Source: Modicisalibacter tunisiensis (lineage in GTDB: Bacteria > Pseudomonadota > Gammaproteobacteria > Pseudomonadales > Halomonadaceae). From it: a DNA stretch of 64,000 nt. Shown here piece after piece: positions 36,053-46,300 of this stretch. Each line of letters opens with the position of its first letter. Within the stretch, counting starts at the first letter, position 1. The position numbers and the translations under genes were made by a program. The notes beneath the pieces are model-generated. The model searched no databases, was not told the origin of the DNA, and was given only the letters and a program-made list of their open reading frames with translations. The DNA is taken from positions 1,012,729 through 1,076,728 of the forward strand of contig NZ_JAGXFD010000001.1 of NCBI RefSeq assembly GCF_020148005.1, written 5' to 3'.

Positions 36053-36862
36053 TCAGCGGTCGCCCTGCCAGAGGAACATCCCCGCCCGCTTGCGCAGGAT
36101 CGTGGCGACGATGGGCGGCTCGCTGGGTCGGCCCGCCAGGCCGTAGCACACGTGCAGCGGCAGCAGGTGCTCCTCCCGGGGATGGCAGAAGCGGGCATGG
36201 GGGGCGCGCTCCCAGTGGACCAGCCGCTCGGCACGCTGGGCTTCGGTGAGCCCCGTGTCGCCGCAGGTCGTCTCGAGCCACGCCTCGAAGGCCCGATTGC
36301 GGGCCTCGATCTCGGGGCTGGAGGGCCCGAAGAATGCCTTCATGTTGTGGAAGGAGAACCCGGAGCCGATCACCAGCAGGTCCGGGACGTCCAGCGCCTG
36401 CAGGGCCCGGCCGATGGCCAGGTGGGTCTCGGCATCCAGGCTGTCGACCAGCGACAGCTGCACGCAGGGGATGTCCGCCTGCGGGTACATCAGCTTGAGG
36501 GGCACGAACAGCCCGTGGTCGAAGCCCCGCCGGTCATCCAGCCGGGCGGCCATTCCGGCCTGCTCCAGCGCCTGCTGGACCTGCCGCGCCAGTGCCGGGT
36601 CGCCGGGGCAGGGATAGGTGATCGCGTAGGACTCGGGCGGGAAGCCGTAGTAGTCGTAGATCAGCCCCGGGCTGGCCCCCGAGGTGATCGTCGGCACTGT
36701 CTCCTCCCAGTGGGCACTGATGACCAGGATGGCGGAGGGCCGGCGCAGCCGGCCGGCGAGCTCGGTGAGCCGCTCCACCATCTCGCGGTGATCCGGGTCG
36801 CCCAGCAGCGGCATCGGGCCGCCGCCGTGGGACAGGAAAAGCACATCGGTCGTGGAGGTCAT
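36053..36862 (-). CDS. DODA-type (LigB) extradiol dioxygenase
   Basis: A 269-residue class III extradiol dioxygenase-like protein of the 4,5-DOPA dioxygenase/YgiD group. Metal ligands are suggested by FLSHGGGPMPLL, ISAHWEE, FDHGLFVPLKLMYP and the C-terminal HPREEHLLPLHV, all with the conserved His residues. These enzymes open catechol rings using Fe(II) or Zn(II); the substrate is unknown. GGAG precedes the ATG. It is probably cotranscribed with the DoxX-family gene 37 bases upstream. Confidence 0.9.
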   Translation of the reverse strand: MTSTTDVLFLSHGGGPMPLLGDPDHREMVERLTELAGRLRRPSAILVISAHWEETVPTITSGASPGLIYDYYGFPPESYAITYPCPGDPALARQVQQALEQAGMAARLDDRRGFDHGLFVPLKLMYPQADIPCVQLSLVDSLDAETHLAIGRALQALDVPDLLVIGSGFSFHNMKAFFGPSSPEIEARNRAFEAWLETTCGDTGLTEAQRAERLVHWERAPHARFCHPREEHLLPLHVCYGLAGRPSEPPIVATILRKRAGMFLWQGDR

Positions 36863-36899
36863 GACGTTGGCTCCTTCAGGGGGACGAGTTCGGCACGCG

Positions 36900-37382
36900 T
36901 CACTGGCCGGTTGCCGCGTGCCGGCCGACGCCGCCATCCGCGAGGCGCGAGGCCAGCAGGCCGTCCAGCGAGAAGCGTCCCGCGCCCTGGATGGCCAGGG
37001 CCAGCATGACCACGAACAGGCTCAGGGCGTACTCGAAGCCGTTGTTGGCGATGAACAGGCCATTGCCGATATGCACCGAGACGATGGCCACCAGCATGGT
37101 GAAGGCCACCACCAGCGCCGCCGGACGGGCCAGCAGGCCCAGCACCAGCGCCAGCCCGCCGAAGAACTCGGCACTGCCGGCCAGCAGCGCCATCAGGTGG
37201 CCCGGCGCCAGGCCGATGCTGGCCAGCCACTGGCCGGTGCCTTCCAGCCCGTAGCCACCGAACCAGCCGAACAGTTTCTGTGACCCGTGGGCGGCCAGGA
37301 TCAGCCCCACCGGAACCCGCAGGACCAGCGCGGCCAGGCCGGCGCGGGTGTGCACCAGGTTGTGTGCGAATCGAGAGTTCAT
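36900..37382 (-). CDS. DoxX family membrane protein
   Basis: A 160-residue protein with four hydrophobic helices: LRVPVGLILAAHGSQKLFGWFGG, LMALLAGSAEFFGGLALVLGLL, AALVVAFTMLVAIV and ALSLFVVMLALAIQG. The AHGSQKLFGWFGG signature is DoxX/YphA-like. Such proteins often accompany catechol dioxygenases and respond to LysR regulators. Here they are flanked by exactly these genes. The ATG was chosen over a GTG three codons earlier because AAGGTG is then correctly spaced. Confidence 0.88.
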   Translation of the reverse strand: MNSRFAHNLVHTRAGLAALVLRVPVGLILAAHGSQKLFGWFGGYGLEGTGQWLASIGLAPGHLMALLAGSAEFFGGLALVLGLLARPAALVVAFTMLVAIVSVHIGNGLFIANNGFEYALSLFVVMLALAIQGAGRFSLDGLLASRLADGGVGRHAATGQ

Positions 37383-37549
37383 GGTCGTCACCTTGATTCT
37401 TTCTCTACGAATGTAGCCCGAGGGCCCTTCCCTCGGGGGAGGATGGCGCCACTTTACTGTTGCCGGGAAAAGAGAATAAGAGGGCAGTCATTGGCTGTTT
37501 AGCAATGTTGCGTTGATAATATGGGTGCCCCCGCCCTCTGGAGCGATCG

Positions 37550-38449
37550 ATGGACCGTCTCGATGCCATGCGTACCTTCGTCACGGTGGTGAGCGAAGGC
37601 AGCTTCACCAAGGCCGCCGAGCGACTGGCGATGTCCCCGCAGCTGGTCAGCAAGTACGTCTCCCGGCTCGAGCAGCACCTGGGGGTGCGCCTGCTCAACC
37701 GCACCACGCGCAGGATCCACCTCACCGAAGCCGGCGCCACCTATCACCAGCGCGCCCAGCAGGTGCTCAGCGACATCGACGACATGGAGCACCAGCTCGG
37801 CGACCTGCAGACCCGGGCCCGGGGCCGGTTGCGGATCAGCGCGCCGGTGTCCTTCGGTATTCGCCACCTGGCTCCTTTGGTGAGTGACTTCCAGCGCGCG
37901 CATCCCGCCGTCGGCATCGACCTGCAGCTAAATGACCGCAAGGTCGACATCGTCGAGGAGGGCTTCGATATCGCCCTGCGGATCGGCCGCCTGAAGAGCT
38001 CCTCGCTGATCGCCAAGCGGATCGCGCCCATCCGCCTGGTGCTGTGCGCCTCGCCCGAGTACCTGGCGCGGCACGGCACGCCGCGATGCCCGGAAGACCT
38101 CAAGGCGCATCGCCACCTGCGTTACAGCTACATGGAGCCGGAGGCCGGCGAGTCGGTGTTCCGATGGTTGCCGGGTCGCGGCCGGCCCGCCGAGGGGGAC
38201 CTGGTCAGCAACAACGGCGATGTGCTGGTCGAGGCGGCCATCGCCGGTGCCGGGATCGCCCTGCAGCCCACCTTCATCGCCGGTGCCGCGATCCGCGCCG
38301 GGAGCCTGCAGGTGCTCATGCCGGACCACGCGCCCGAGCCGATGTCGCTCTATGCGGTCTACGTCCACCGCCAGCTGCTGGCGAGCAAGGTGCGCTGCTT
38401 CGTCGATTTCCTGGAGGGGGCCTTCGGCGATCCGCCCTACTGGGACTGA
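37550..38449 (+). CDS. LysR family transcriptional regulator
   Basis: A 299-residue LTTR. The winged helix-turn-helix is MDRLDAMRTFVTVVSEGSFTKAAERLAMSPQLVSKYVSRLEQHLGVRLLNRTTR-like. The effector domain starts at LRISAPVSFG. It is divergent from the DoxX-dioxygenase pair, with 167 bases between starts, the classic arrangement for an LTTR and its target. Its last 13 bases overlap the convergent slipin gene. Confidence 0.92.
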   Translation: MDRLDAMRTFVTVVSEGSFTKAAERLAMSPQLVSKYVSRLEQHLGVRLLNRTTRRIHLTEAGATYHQRAQQVLSDIDDMEHQLGDLQTRARGRLRISAPVSFGIRHLAPLVSDFQRAHPAVGIDLQLNDRKVDIVEEGFDIALRIGRLKSSSLIAKRIAPIRLVLCASPEYLARHGTPRCPEDLKAHRHLRYSYMEPEAGESVFRWLPGRGRPAEGDLVSNNGDVLVEAAIAGAGIALQPTFIAGAAIRAGSLQVLMPDHAPEPMSLYAVYVHRQLLASKVRCFVDFLEGAFGDPPYWD

Positions 38450-39504
38450 TCATGGCCGGCGGCCGCCCCACCAACGACACCGGCCCGCATGGCGGCATTC
38501 CCGCCCGGCTCGGCGAGGTGGCGAGAGACGGCATCCTCGGGCGTGCCCGTCAGCCCGCGGAACATGCCCATCGAGCCGATCAGGGCCGACGACTCGTAGG
38601 GCACAAACACCCGCTCCCCCCGGGCCGCCATGTCGGGAAGGGTCTTGATGTAGGACTGGCCGAGCAGGTAGCTGACCACCGTGCGCTTGTGTTCTTCTCC
38701 CTCGCCGAGAGACTCCAGCACCAGCTTGATGGATTCGCGTTCCCCCTCGGCACGCAGGATGGCCGACTCCTTGTCACCTTCCGCGTTCAGGATCGCCGAC
38801 TGGCGCTCCCCTTCCGCCCGGGCAATCGCCGCCTGCTTGTTGCCCTCGGCCTCGGTGACGGTCGCGCGACGCTTGCGCTCGGCCGCCATCTGGAGCCGCA
38901 TGGCTTCCTCGACTTCTTCGGGCATGCTGATGTCCTGAACCTCGACGCGAGTGATCTTTACCCCCCACTTTGAAGCCGGTTCCTCCATCGCCGACTGGAT
39001 CTGGTCATTCACTTCCGACCGGCTCTCGAACAGCTTGTCGAGCTCCATCTTGCCGACGACGCTACGCAGCGTTGTCTTGGCCAGGACCTCTACCGCCTGC
39101 ACGACGTTCTCGACCTCATACACCGCGTTCTTCGGGTCGATAATCTGGTAGTAGAGGGCACCATTGATCCTGACCGTGACATTATCCGTCGTCACGACTG
39201 GCTGGCCCGGGAAGTCCATGACGGTCTCCCGGCGATCGATGCGCGTTTCTTGGCGGCTGATGGCGGTGTATTCGTCGCCCCGCTTTTCATAGCGAATCAT
39301 CGTGATGGCGCGCGGCTGCTCGATGAACGGGATAATGACGTTGATTCCGCTCTCGATGACACGGTGGAACGAGCCCAGCCGCTCGATGACCATCACTTCC
39401 GACTGGCGCACAATGACCAGCCCCTTGACGATGACGAGAATGCCGATCAGGACAATGATCAGCGCCAGCACGGTGGCCGGAGAAAACAGCAGCGCATCAG
39501 CCAT
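38437..39504 (-). CDS. SPFH/slipin (QmcA-like) membrane protein
   Basis: A 355-residue stomatin-family protein. One N-terminal transmembrane segment (residues 8-30, ATVLALIIVLIGILVIVKGL) precedes the SPFH domain: VVRQSEVMVIERLGSFHRV, MDFPGQPVVTTDNVTVRINGALYYQI and TTLRSVVGKMELDKLFESR. A long coiled coil (MAAERKRRATVTEAEGNKQAAI...) and a short C-terminal tail follow. It organises membrane microdomains. It overlaps the 3' end of the NfeD-family gene by eight bases, its usual partner. Confidence 0.93.
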   Translation of the reverse strand: MADALLFSPATVLALIIVLIGILVIVKGLVIVRQSEVMVIERLGSFHRVIESGINVIIPFIEQPRAITMIRYEKRGDEYTAISRQETRIDRRETVMDFPGQPVVTTDNVTVRINGALYYQIIDPKNAVYEVENVVQAVEVLAKTTLRSVVGKMELDKLFESRSEVNDQIQSAMEEPASKWGVKITRVEVQDISMPEEVEEAMRLQMAAERKRRATVTEAEGNKQAAIARAEGERQSAILNAEGDKESAILRAEGERESIKLVLESLGEGEEHKRTVVSYLLGQSYIKTLPDMAARGERVFVPYESSALIGSMGMFRGLTGTPEDAVSRHLAEPGGNAAMRAGVVGGAAAGHDQSQ

Positions 39505-39973
39505 GGGAGGCTCCTTCTTCTGGGTGGTTTTCCAGGTGCACGATGGCGGTGGCTCCCTCGAAATGATCGAGGATGACGGGCGTGCCGTCCGGCAGGGCCA
39601 TTTCCCCGCTGCCGGCCACCCGCAGTCGATAGAGATCGCCCTTGATCTTGATGACGGTGGCCTGGTCGAAATCGCGTGTCAGGGTCTTGAACCGCTGACC
39701 GGATTCCTGGCCACTGCCGGTGTTGCCGTACTTCATCCCCCTGGGGGAAAAGTGCGGCTGGAGCTTCCAGACGGCGAGTGGCGCCAGCACGCCCGAGAAA
39801 ATGCCCATCGCCAGCAACTGCATGCTGTACGAGGCATCCAGGGCCGCCACGCCGGCCGTGAGCAGGGCCGCGGCCCCCAGCGCCAGCATGACGACACCGC
39901 CTGTCAGCAGTTCGGATAGCCCCAGCAGCAGGGCGATCAGGACCCATACCACCGGGGGACTCCAGCTCATCAT
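39497..39973 (-). CDS. NfeD family protein
   Basis: A 158-residue NfeD1b-type protein. Three hydrophobic helices cover residues 8-70, and a C-terminal OB-fold (from about 95; KIKGDLYRLRVAGSGEMALPDGTPVIL) follows. These proteins partner slipins, encoded immediately downstream. GGAGG precedes the start, which has two consecutive ATG codons. It overlaps the end of the phosphoesterase gene by four bases. Confidence 0.9.
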   Translation of the reverse strand: MMSWSPPVVWVLIALLLGLSELLTGGVVMLALGAAALLTAGVAALDASYSMQLLAMGIFSGVLAPLAVWKLQPHFSPRGMKYGNTGSGQESGQRFKTLTRDFDQATVIKIKGDLYRLRVAGSGEMALPDGTPVILDHFEGATAIVHLENHPEEGASHG

Positions 39974-40959
39974 TGTCGTCTTGCCTCCTTGTCACTGCCG
40001 GGGGCCGGTTGCCCGGCCCGGGGTGTCGATCGGACTCGAGCGGCCAGATCCGCGAGGTTCACCAGGGTCAGCTTGCCGTCGCGGAGGAAGGCCCCGGTAT
40101 CGGCGTAGAAGACGTTGCCCAGCCAGAGGGGCTCGGGGACGGGGGTGTGCCCCACCACGACGGCATCAATGCCGCCGACAGGCGTGATGTCGCCCTCCCT
40201 GATGCGGGACCGACTCCAGATGGTCGGCTCCAGGAGCGATTCGGGGGTGTCCTGCAACCAGCCCCAGTTCAGGGGCGGTTCGGCATGACAGATGCCAATG
40301 CGCTTGCCATCGACCCCCACCTCCCGGCCAAGCGGCAGGTAACGGGCGGCCTCCTCCAGCCGGATTTTCACCTCGCGGGCATTCTCGCCGTGAATCCAGC
40401 CGCCCCCGTTCGTCTGCCAGAGATCCCAGTCGTGCCGAGTCCCCTGGACGCCGAGCGCCTTCAGCGCCAGCCATTCGTGGTTGCCGAGCACGCAATGGCA
40501 GAACGGCTCGAATACCAGTGACAGGCAATCGAACGAGCGAGCGCCTCGGTCGATCAGGTCGCCGACACAGAACAGCCGGTCCCGCCGACGATCGAAGTCC
40601 ACGGCTCGCAGCGCGTCCTGCAGGGCGTCGTATTGGCCGTGGATGTCACCCACCGCGAAGTCGCGTCCCTCGGTGTTTTCCGCATGGACGACAAGCGCGG
40701 GATCGGCCCTCAGTCCGGGCGTATACAGCTCGGCGAGTTGACGGAGCCGGTCCGCAACAGCCGCCCGGACCGGGGAATCCTCCTCGTTGCCCTTGTCGAT
40801 CACATCGGCAAGGGTGTCCAGCGAGTAATGGCCCTCCGGCAGCCGGTGGCCGAGTTCGTCGGCGATGGCCGACAGGAAGCTCAGGGTCTCGCGATCCACG
40901 CTGCGCCAGGGGTCGACCACCACCCTGGCCTGGCCGTCACGCACTTCAATGGTGAGCAT
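39970..40959 (-). CDS. Metallophosphoesterase (PrpE/ApaH-like)
   Basis: A 329-residue protein. Residues 1-115 are a separate N-terminal domain of unknown role. The calcineurin-like phosphoesterase domain follows, with FAVGDIHGQYDAL, FCVGDLIDRGARS and CVLGNHEWLAL, the GDxHG, GDxxDRG and GNHE motifs, and later VVGHTPVPEP. It resembles serine/threonine phosphatases and diadenosine tetraphosphatases; the substrate is unknown. GGAGGG precedes the ATG, and the longer frame would run into the divergent promoter region. Confidence 0.88.
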   Translation of the reverse strand: MLTIEVRDGQARVVVDPWRSVDRETLSFLSAIADELGHRLPEGHYSLDTLADVIDKGNEEDSPVRAAVADRLRQLAELYTPGLRADPALVVHAENTEGRDFAVGDIHGQYDALQDALRAVDFDRRRDRLFCVGDLIDRGARSFDCLSLVFEPFCHCVLGNHEWLALKALGVQGTRHDWDLWQTNGGGWIHGENAREVKIRLEEAARYLPLGREVGVDGKRIGICHAEPPLNWGWLQDTPESLLEPTIWSRSRIREGDITPVGGIDAVVVGHTPVPEPLWLGNVFYADTGAFLRDGKLTLVNLADLAARVRSTPRAGQPAPGSDKEARRQ

Positions 40960-41019
40960 GCCTGCGCCCTCCGTTGCGAAGCCTGACGGGGATTGCACCC
41001 CAATCATGCCGATTGTCAC

Positions 41020-41149
41020 GATACCCGCGCGAGACTCGTCCGGTCGCTTTCCGGCTCGCGTCGAGCGTGCGGGCCTTGTCCAGCGTGCTGCCGGCCTTCT
41101 TGCCGATAATGAGCCAATCGGTGCCGCCGCCGATAGCGTTTTGCACCAC
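41020..41149 (-). pseudogene. BRCT-domain fragment
   Basis: The minus strand encodes GGGTDWLIIGKKAGSTLDKARTL, the centre of a BRCT domain like that at the C-terminus of NAD-dependent DNA ligase. There is no upstream half in frame (the preceding part appears shifted) and the sequence after it is unrelated. It looks like a relic of a gene. The rest of the 292-base gap up to the TonB receptor has no other supported feature. Confidence 0.5.
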
Positions 41150-41251
41150 CCCCGTGGCGCCCGACTGGAGGCGGCGGGGCCGGCGCGCTAGGCTGGGGCG
41201 CGACCGCGCCGGGACAGCGCCGGCCTCGCTCGCCGATCACAGGGAATTGTC

Positions 41252-43360
41252 ATGCCTCATCGCCTCCTCGTCCGCACGTTCATCCTGAGCGCCTGCGGCC
41301 TGGGCCTCGCGCCATGCGTCGCGGTGGCCGTGGAAAGCCGCTCTGCCACCCAGCCTGACACGGACGTCATCACCGTCACTGCCCCGCGCCTGGCGCGCGA
41401 GCTGTACGCCACTCCCGCCGCGGTGTCGGTGATCGACCGCGAGACGATCGCCCGGGGCCAGCAGCGCGTGCGGCTCGACGAGTCGCTGGCCGGCGTGCCG
41501 GGGCTGTACCTGCAGAACCGCTACAACTTCGCCCAGGGCGAGCGCGTGTCGATCCGCGGCTTCGGCGCGCGCACGCCCTGGGGCGTGCGCGGCATCACCG
41601 TGATGGTCGACGGCATTCCCTACACCCTGCCGGACGGTCAGGCCCAGCTCGATGCCATCGACCTCGACAGCGCCGAGACGGTCGAGGTGATCCGCGGCCC
41701 GGCGGCGGTCCAGTACGGCAATGCCGCCGGCGGGGTGATTGACGTCACCACTGCCAGCGGCGAGAGCGACCCGGGCAGCGCGATCCGCGTCGAGACGGGC
41801 AGCGACGGCTATCGCAAGCTGTCGGTGCAGAATGGCGGCGTCGAGGGGCCCTGGTCGCATCACGTCAGCGCCTCGGCGATGGACTACGACGGCTATCGCG
41901 AGCACAGCGCCGCCCGCAAATATCTGCTCAACGCCAAGCTGAGCCGCGAGCTGGGCGATGACCGCCGGGTCACCGCCATCCTCAACCTGCTCGACAGCCC
42001 CTTCGCCGAGGATCCCGGCGGCAAGACGCTCGAATCCGTGGCCGACGATCGCTTCGCCGCCATGGATACGCGGGGGTACTACGACTATTCGCCGGTCGAC
42101 ATCGACTCGGGGCAGGAGGTCGACCAGCAGGTCATCGGCCTGCAATACGAGGATCTGTCCGCCGGGCCCGGGGCGCTCACGCTCAAGGGCTTCTACCTGC
42201 ATCGCGACTATCAGCAGCAACTGGCCTTCGCCGGGGGCGACCGTGACGTCACGGACGTGCAGAACTACATCGCCTACGATCGCGACTACTACGGCGGCAG
42301 CGCCGAGTATCGCCAGTCGCTGACGCTCGCCGGGCGGCCGTTTCGTTACATGGCCGGCGTCGACGTGGCGCGACAGGTGGACGACCGTCACAGCGACGAC
42401 GTGCTGATCGACGGTGAGCACGTGCGCCGTTCCCAGGACGAGACGCAGACGGCGACCTCGCTGGGCGTCTTCGCCCAGGGCGACCTGGACCTGACCGAGC
42501 GCTGGACGCTCTCGCTGGGCACGCGCTACGACCGGGCACGCTTCGACATCGACGATCACCACCTCGGCGACGGCGACGACAGCGGTGACCGGACCTTCGG
42601 TCAGTGGAGCGGCAGCGCGGGGCTGAGTTTCCAGTATCGGCCCGACCACCAGTTTTACCTGGCGACCGGCACCGCCTACGAGACACCGACCTTCTCGGAG
42701 TTCGCCAATCCTGACGGCGGCGGCTTCAACCCGGCTATCGAGCCGCAGACGGCATGGAATCGCGAAGTCGGGCTGCGCGGTACCTTCGACAACGGGCTGG
42801 ACTACGATGTCGCGGTGTTCTCGACCCGGGTCAGAGATTCCCTGGTGGCCTACGAGAACGCCGCCGGCAAGAGCTACTACCGCAACGCCGGCAAGAGCAC
42901 CCGCGAGGGGATCGAGGCTCAACTGGGCTGGCAGTTCACCCCGAACTGGCGAGTCGACAGCGCCCTGACCCTGGCGCGCTACGAATTCGACGACTACCGC
43001 GTCGACGGGCAGGATTTTGATGGCAACCGCATCCCCGGCGTGCCGGAGCGGACCTGGGTCAATCGGCTGTCATGGCAGGGATTCGACCGGCGCTTCGCCA
43101 CCCTGGAGACCCGGTACATCGGCTCGATGGTCGCCGACGACGCCAACGAGGTGGCGATCGACGACGTCTGGCTGGTCGACCTGCGCGCCGGCGACGGCTG
43201 GGCTCTGGGTGGCGATACCGTGCTCGAGGCCTACGCCGGGGTGCGCAACCTGTTCGATCGCGAGCACTACGCCAACGTGATCATCAACGCCAGCCACGAG
43301 CGCTACTACGACCCGGCGCCGGGGCGCACGGTGTATGCCGGGGTGGGGATCGAGTTTTGA
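41252..43360 (+). CDS. TonB-dependent outer-membrane receptor
   Basis: A 702-residue receptor with a signal peptide (1-26). The TonB box region DVITVTAPRL precedes the plug domain: AVSVIDRETIARG, LAGVPGLYLQNRYN, SIRGFGARTPWGVRGITVMVDGIP and VIRGPAAVQYGNAAGGVIDV. A 22-strand barrel ends in VYAGVGIEF, with C-terminal Phe. It resembles FecA/PupB-like receptors for ferric chelates, and the ligand is unknown. No transporter partner is adjacent. It lies just upstream of the leader-distal end of the CRISPR array, in opposite orientation to array transcription. Confidence 0.9.
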   Translation: MPHRLLVRTFILSACGLGLAPCVAVAVESRSATQPDTDVITVTAPRLARELYATPAAVSVIDRETIARGQQRVRLDESLAGVPGLYLQNRYNFAQGERVSIRGFGARTPWGVRGITVMVDGIPYTLPDGQAQLDAIDLDSAETVEVIRGPAAVQYGNAAGGVIDVTTASGESDPGSAIRVETGSDGYRKLSVQNGGVEGPWSHHVSASAMDYDGYREHSAARKYLLNAKLSRELGDDRRVTAILNLLDSPFAEDPGGKTLESVADDRFAAMDTRGYYDYSPVDIDSGQEVDQQVIGLQYEDLSAGPGALTLKGFYLHRDYQQQLAFAGGDRDVTDVQNYIAYDRDYYGGSAEYRQSLTLAGRPFRYMAGVDVARQVDDRHSDDVLIDGEHVRRSQDETQTATSLGVFAQGDLDLTERWTLSLGTRYDRARFDIDDHHLGDGDDSGDRTFGQWSGSAGLSFQYRPDHQFYLATGTAYETPTFSEFANPDGGGFNPAIEPQTAWNREVGLRGTFDNGLDYDVAVFSTRVRDSLVAYENAAGKSYYRNAGKSTREGIEAQLGWQFTPNWRVDSALTLARYEFDDYRVDGQDFDGNRIPGVPERTWVNRLSWQGFDRRFATLETRYIGSMVADDANEVAIDDVWLVDLRAGDGWALGGDTVLEAYAGVRNLFDREHYANVIINASHERYYDPAPGRTVYAGVGIEF

Positions 43361-43393
43361 GGGGCAATGAATCGCGAAAAAGTCTTATCAGTT

Positions 43394-46300
43394 TTTACAA
43401 GCCGCCTGCTCGGCGGTGAACGTGGCGGTGTAGCCGACCTTCGAGTCGACGTATTTCTAAGCCGCCTGCTCGGCGGTGAACTCAAGGAAGGCGGCGAGGT
43501 TGCCGGCATCATCTTTCTAAGCCGCCTGCTCGGCGGTGAACCGGGCCGTGTGGCCGCACCGCTTCCCGACGCTTTTCTAAGCCGCCTGCTCGGCGGTGAA
43601 CGTGGTGGTGACGCTGGCTCTGATCATGGGGGTTTTCTAAGCCGCCTGCTCGGCGGTGAACGACCCGCTCAAGGAAGTCACCGCCGATCTGATTTTCTAA
43701 GCCGCCTGCTCGGCGGTGAACGACCCGGCTTCGCGCACGGCTTCGTGACTCCATTTCTAAGCCGCCTGCTCGGCGGTGAACACGGTACTGGCCCACCTGC
43801 CCGACGAGAGCCATTTTCTAAGCCGCCTGCTCGGCGGTGAACCCCTTGCCGACCGGGCCTGTCACAATCGCCTTTTTCTAAGCCGCCTGCTCGGCGGTGA
43901 ACAACGCCGTCCGCAACAACGCCTACGCCGCCAATTTCTAAGCCGCCTGCTCGGCGGTGAACCTGGTGGTGGGCCGGCTGGAACGACTGCGAGCTTTCTA
44001 AGCCGCCTGCTCGGCGGTGAACAAGGGGCTGCTGACCAACGGCCAGATCGCGGGATTTCTAAGCCGCCTGCTCGGCGGTGAACGCCGATGGCATCCGGCT
44101 GCCGGGGCAGGGCAATTTCTAAGCCGCCTGCTCGGCGGTGAACAACTGGATGTACGGCAGGCCCTGACTATCGGTTTTCTAAGCCGCCTGCTCGGCGGTG
44201 AACTCAATGTCGAGAAGACCATGGAAGCCTCGCGCTTTCTAAGCCGCCTGCTCGGCGGTGAACGCGACGCCGCTGACGTTGCGGTTCGTCGCGTATTTCT
44301 AAGCCGCCTGCTCGGCGGTGAACGATGCGTTGCAGATGAGCGTCCAGCGTCTGCATTTCTAAGCCGCCTGCTCGGCGGTGAACTCGATCTCAGCGACACC
44401 AGCGGCATCGAGGTCTTTCTAAGCCGCCTGCTCGGCGGTGAACTTCGACGACGCCGACCTGGAGACTGTTGTCATTTTCTAAGCCGCCTGCTCGGCGGTG
44501 AACGATCGCGCTGATCTACCGCTACACCGCGGCATTTTCTAAGCCGCCTGCTCGGCGGTGAACCTCGCCTTCAACATCGCCGACGCCCCCTTCGATTTCT
44601 AAGCCGCCTGCTCGGCGGTGAACCCTGGCCGACGTCAACCGCCAGCTCGCCGACTTTTCTAAGCCGCCTGCTCGGCGGTGAACAGCGCCTTCGACGAGGC
44701 ATTGGCGGCCGTCAATTTCTAAGCCGCCTGCTCGGCGGTGAACGAGAGACGATCGAGATCTACGACTGGGGCACTTTTCTAAGCCGCCTGCTCGGCGGTG
44801 AACTCGGCCGACCCGATGGTGCGCGATGCCGACGCTTTCTAAGCCGCCTGCTCGGCGGTGAACGAGCCCAGTGAGGTATTGCGCCACGATTTCGATTTCT
44901 AAGCCGCCTGCTCGGCGGTGAACGTGTCGGCCTCGCCGAACTACTCCACCGAGCCTTTCTAAGCCGCCTGCTCGGCGGTGAACACATTGCTGCTGACCGA
45001 CCCGAAGCCGCTCGATTTCTAAGCCGCCTGCTCGGCGGTGAACGTCGGTCAGCATGTGCCCCAGGCGCTGGGCGATTTCTAAGCCGCCTGCTCGGCGGTG
45101 AACGACAAGGACACCCTCGAAGGGCGCGTTCAGTGTTTCTAAGCCGCCTGCTCGGCGGTGAACAACTTCACGCCCGAGCAATTCGCCGCGCTCCATTTCT
45201 AAGCCGCCTGCTCGGCGGTGAACCCGGACAGACCGTGAAGGGCGCCACCGGCCGCTTTCTAAGCCGCCTGCTCGGCGGTGAACGCCTGGACCTGGGCCGA
45301 AGAGTCAGCGATCTGTTTCTAAGCCGCCTGCTCGGCGGTGAACAGCAGGTCTATAACGGCGTTACCGATGGCTTTTTTCTAAGCCGCCTGCTCGGCGGTG
45401 AACGTCGGGGCGAGCACCGGTCAGCGCCTCGTACTTTTCTAAGCCGCCTGCTCGGCGGTGAACCTTAGTGTTGCGGTTGGTTTTCTGCTGCTCACTTTCT
45501 AAGCCGCCTGCTCGGCGGTGAACCGCCGGTGCTGAACCCGCCGGCACCGGCGAAGTTTCTAAGCCGCCTGCTCGGCGGTGAACAAAGTGGCGGCGGATTC
45601 CTGGGCGTCGATGTTTTTCTAAGCCGCCTGCTCGGCGGTGAACATCATCCACGCCTACACCACACGGCAGATTACTTTCTAAGCCGCCTGCTCGGCGGTG
45701 AACCAGCCGCAAGTCAGCCAAAGCATTCGCCGGCATTTCTAAGCCGCCTGCTCGGCGGTGAACGTAACGATCAGCGGGGGTGGCAATGCCGAAATTTTCT
45801 AAGCCGCCTGCTCGGCGGTGAACTGAATCCAAGCGTAGCTGCTGGAGAACTCAGTTTTCTAAGCCGCCTGCTCGGCGGTGAACGGTCAGCGCGGTCGAGC
45901 TGATATGCAGTTCAATTTCTAAGCCGCCTGCTCGGCGGTGAACGCTGCTGGCGATCGACTGGATCGCGCCGAAGTTTTCTAAGCCGCCTGCTCGGCGGTG
46001 AACGCCCGAGCACTGCGACGTCTGGCCCGAACACTTTTCTAAGCCGCCTGCTCGGCGGTGAACACCTGGTACTTGGGCAGCTTCGTTTTGATCTCTTTCT
46101 AAGCCGCCTGCTCGGCGGTGAACGAAATCATCCCGACTCCAATCCGGCCCGCCCATTTCTAAGCCGCCTGCTCGGCGGTGAACGCCGTGCCCCACTCCGT
46201 GGCGACGTTGCCCTGTTTCTAAGCCGCCTGCTCGGCGGTGAACTCCGAGAGCGGCGCCGCAATGATCCGGTGTATTTTCTAAGCCGCCTGCTCGGCGGTG

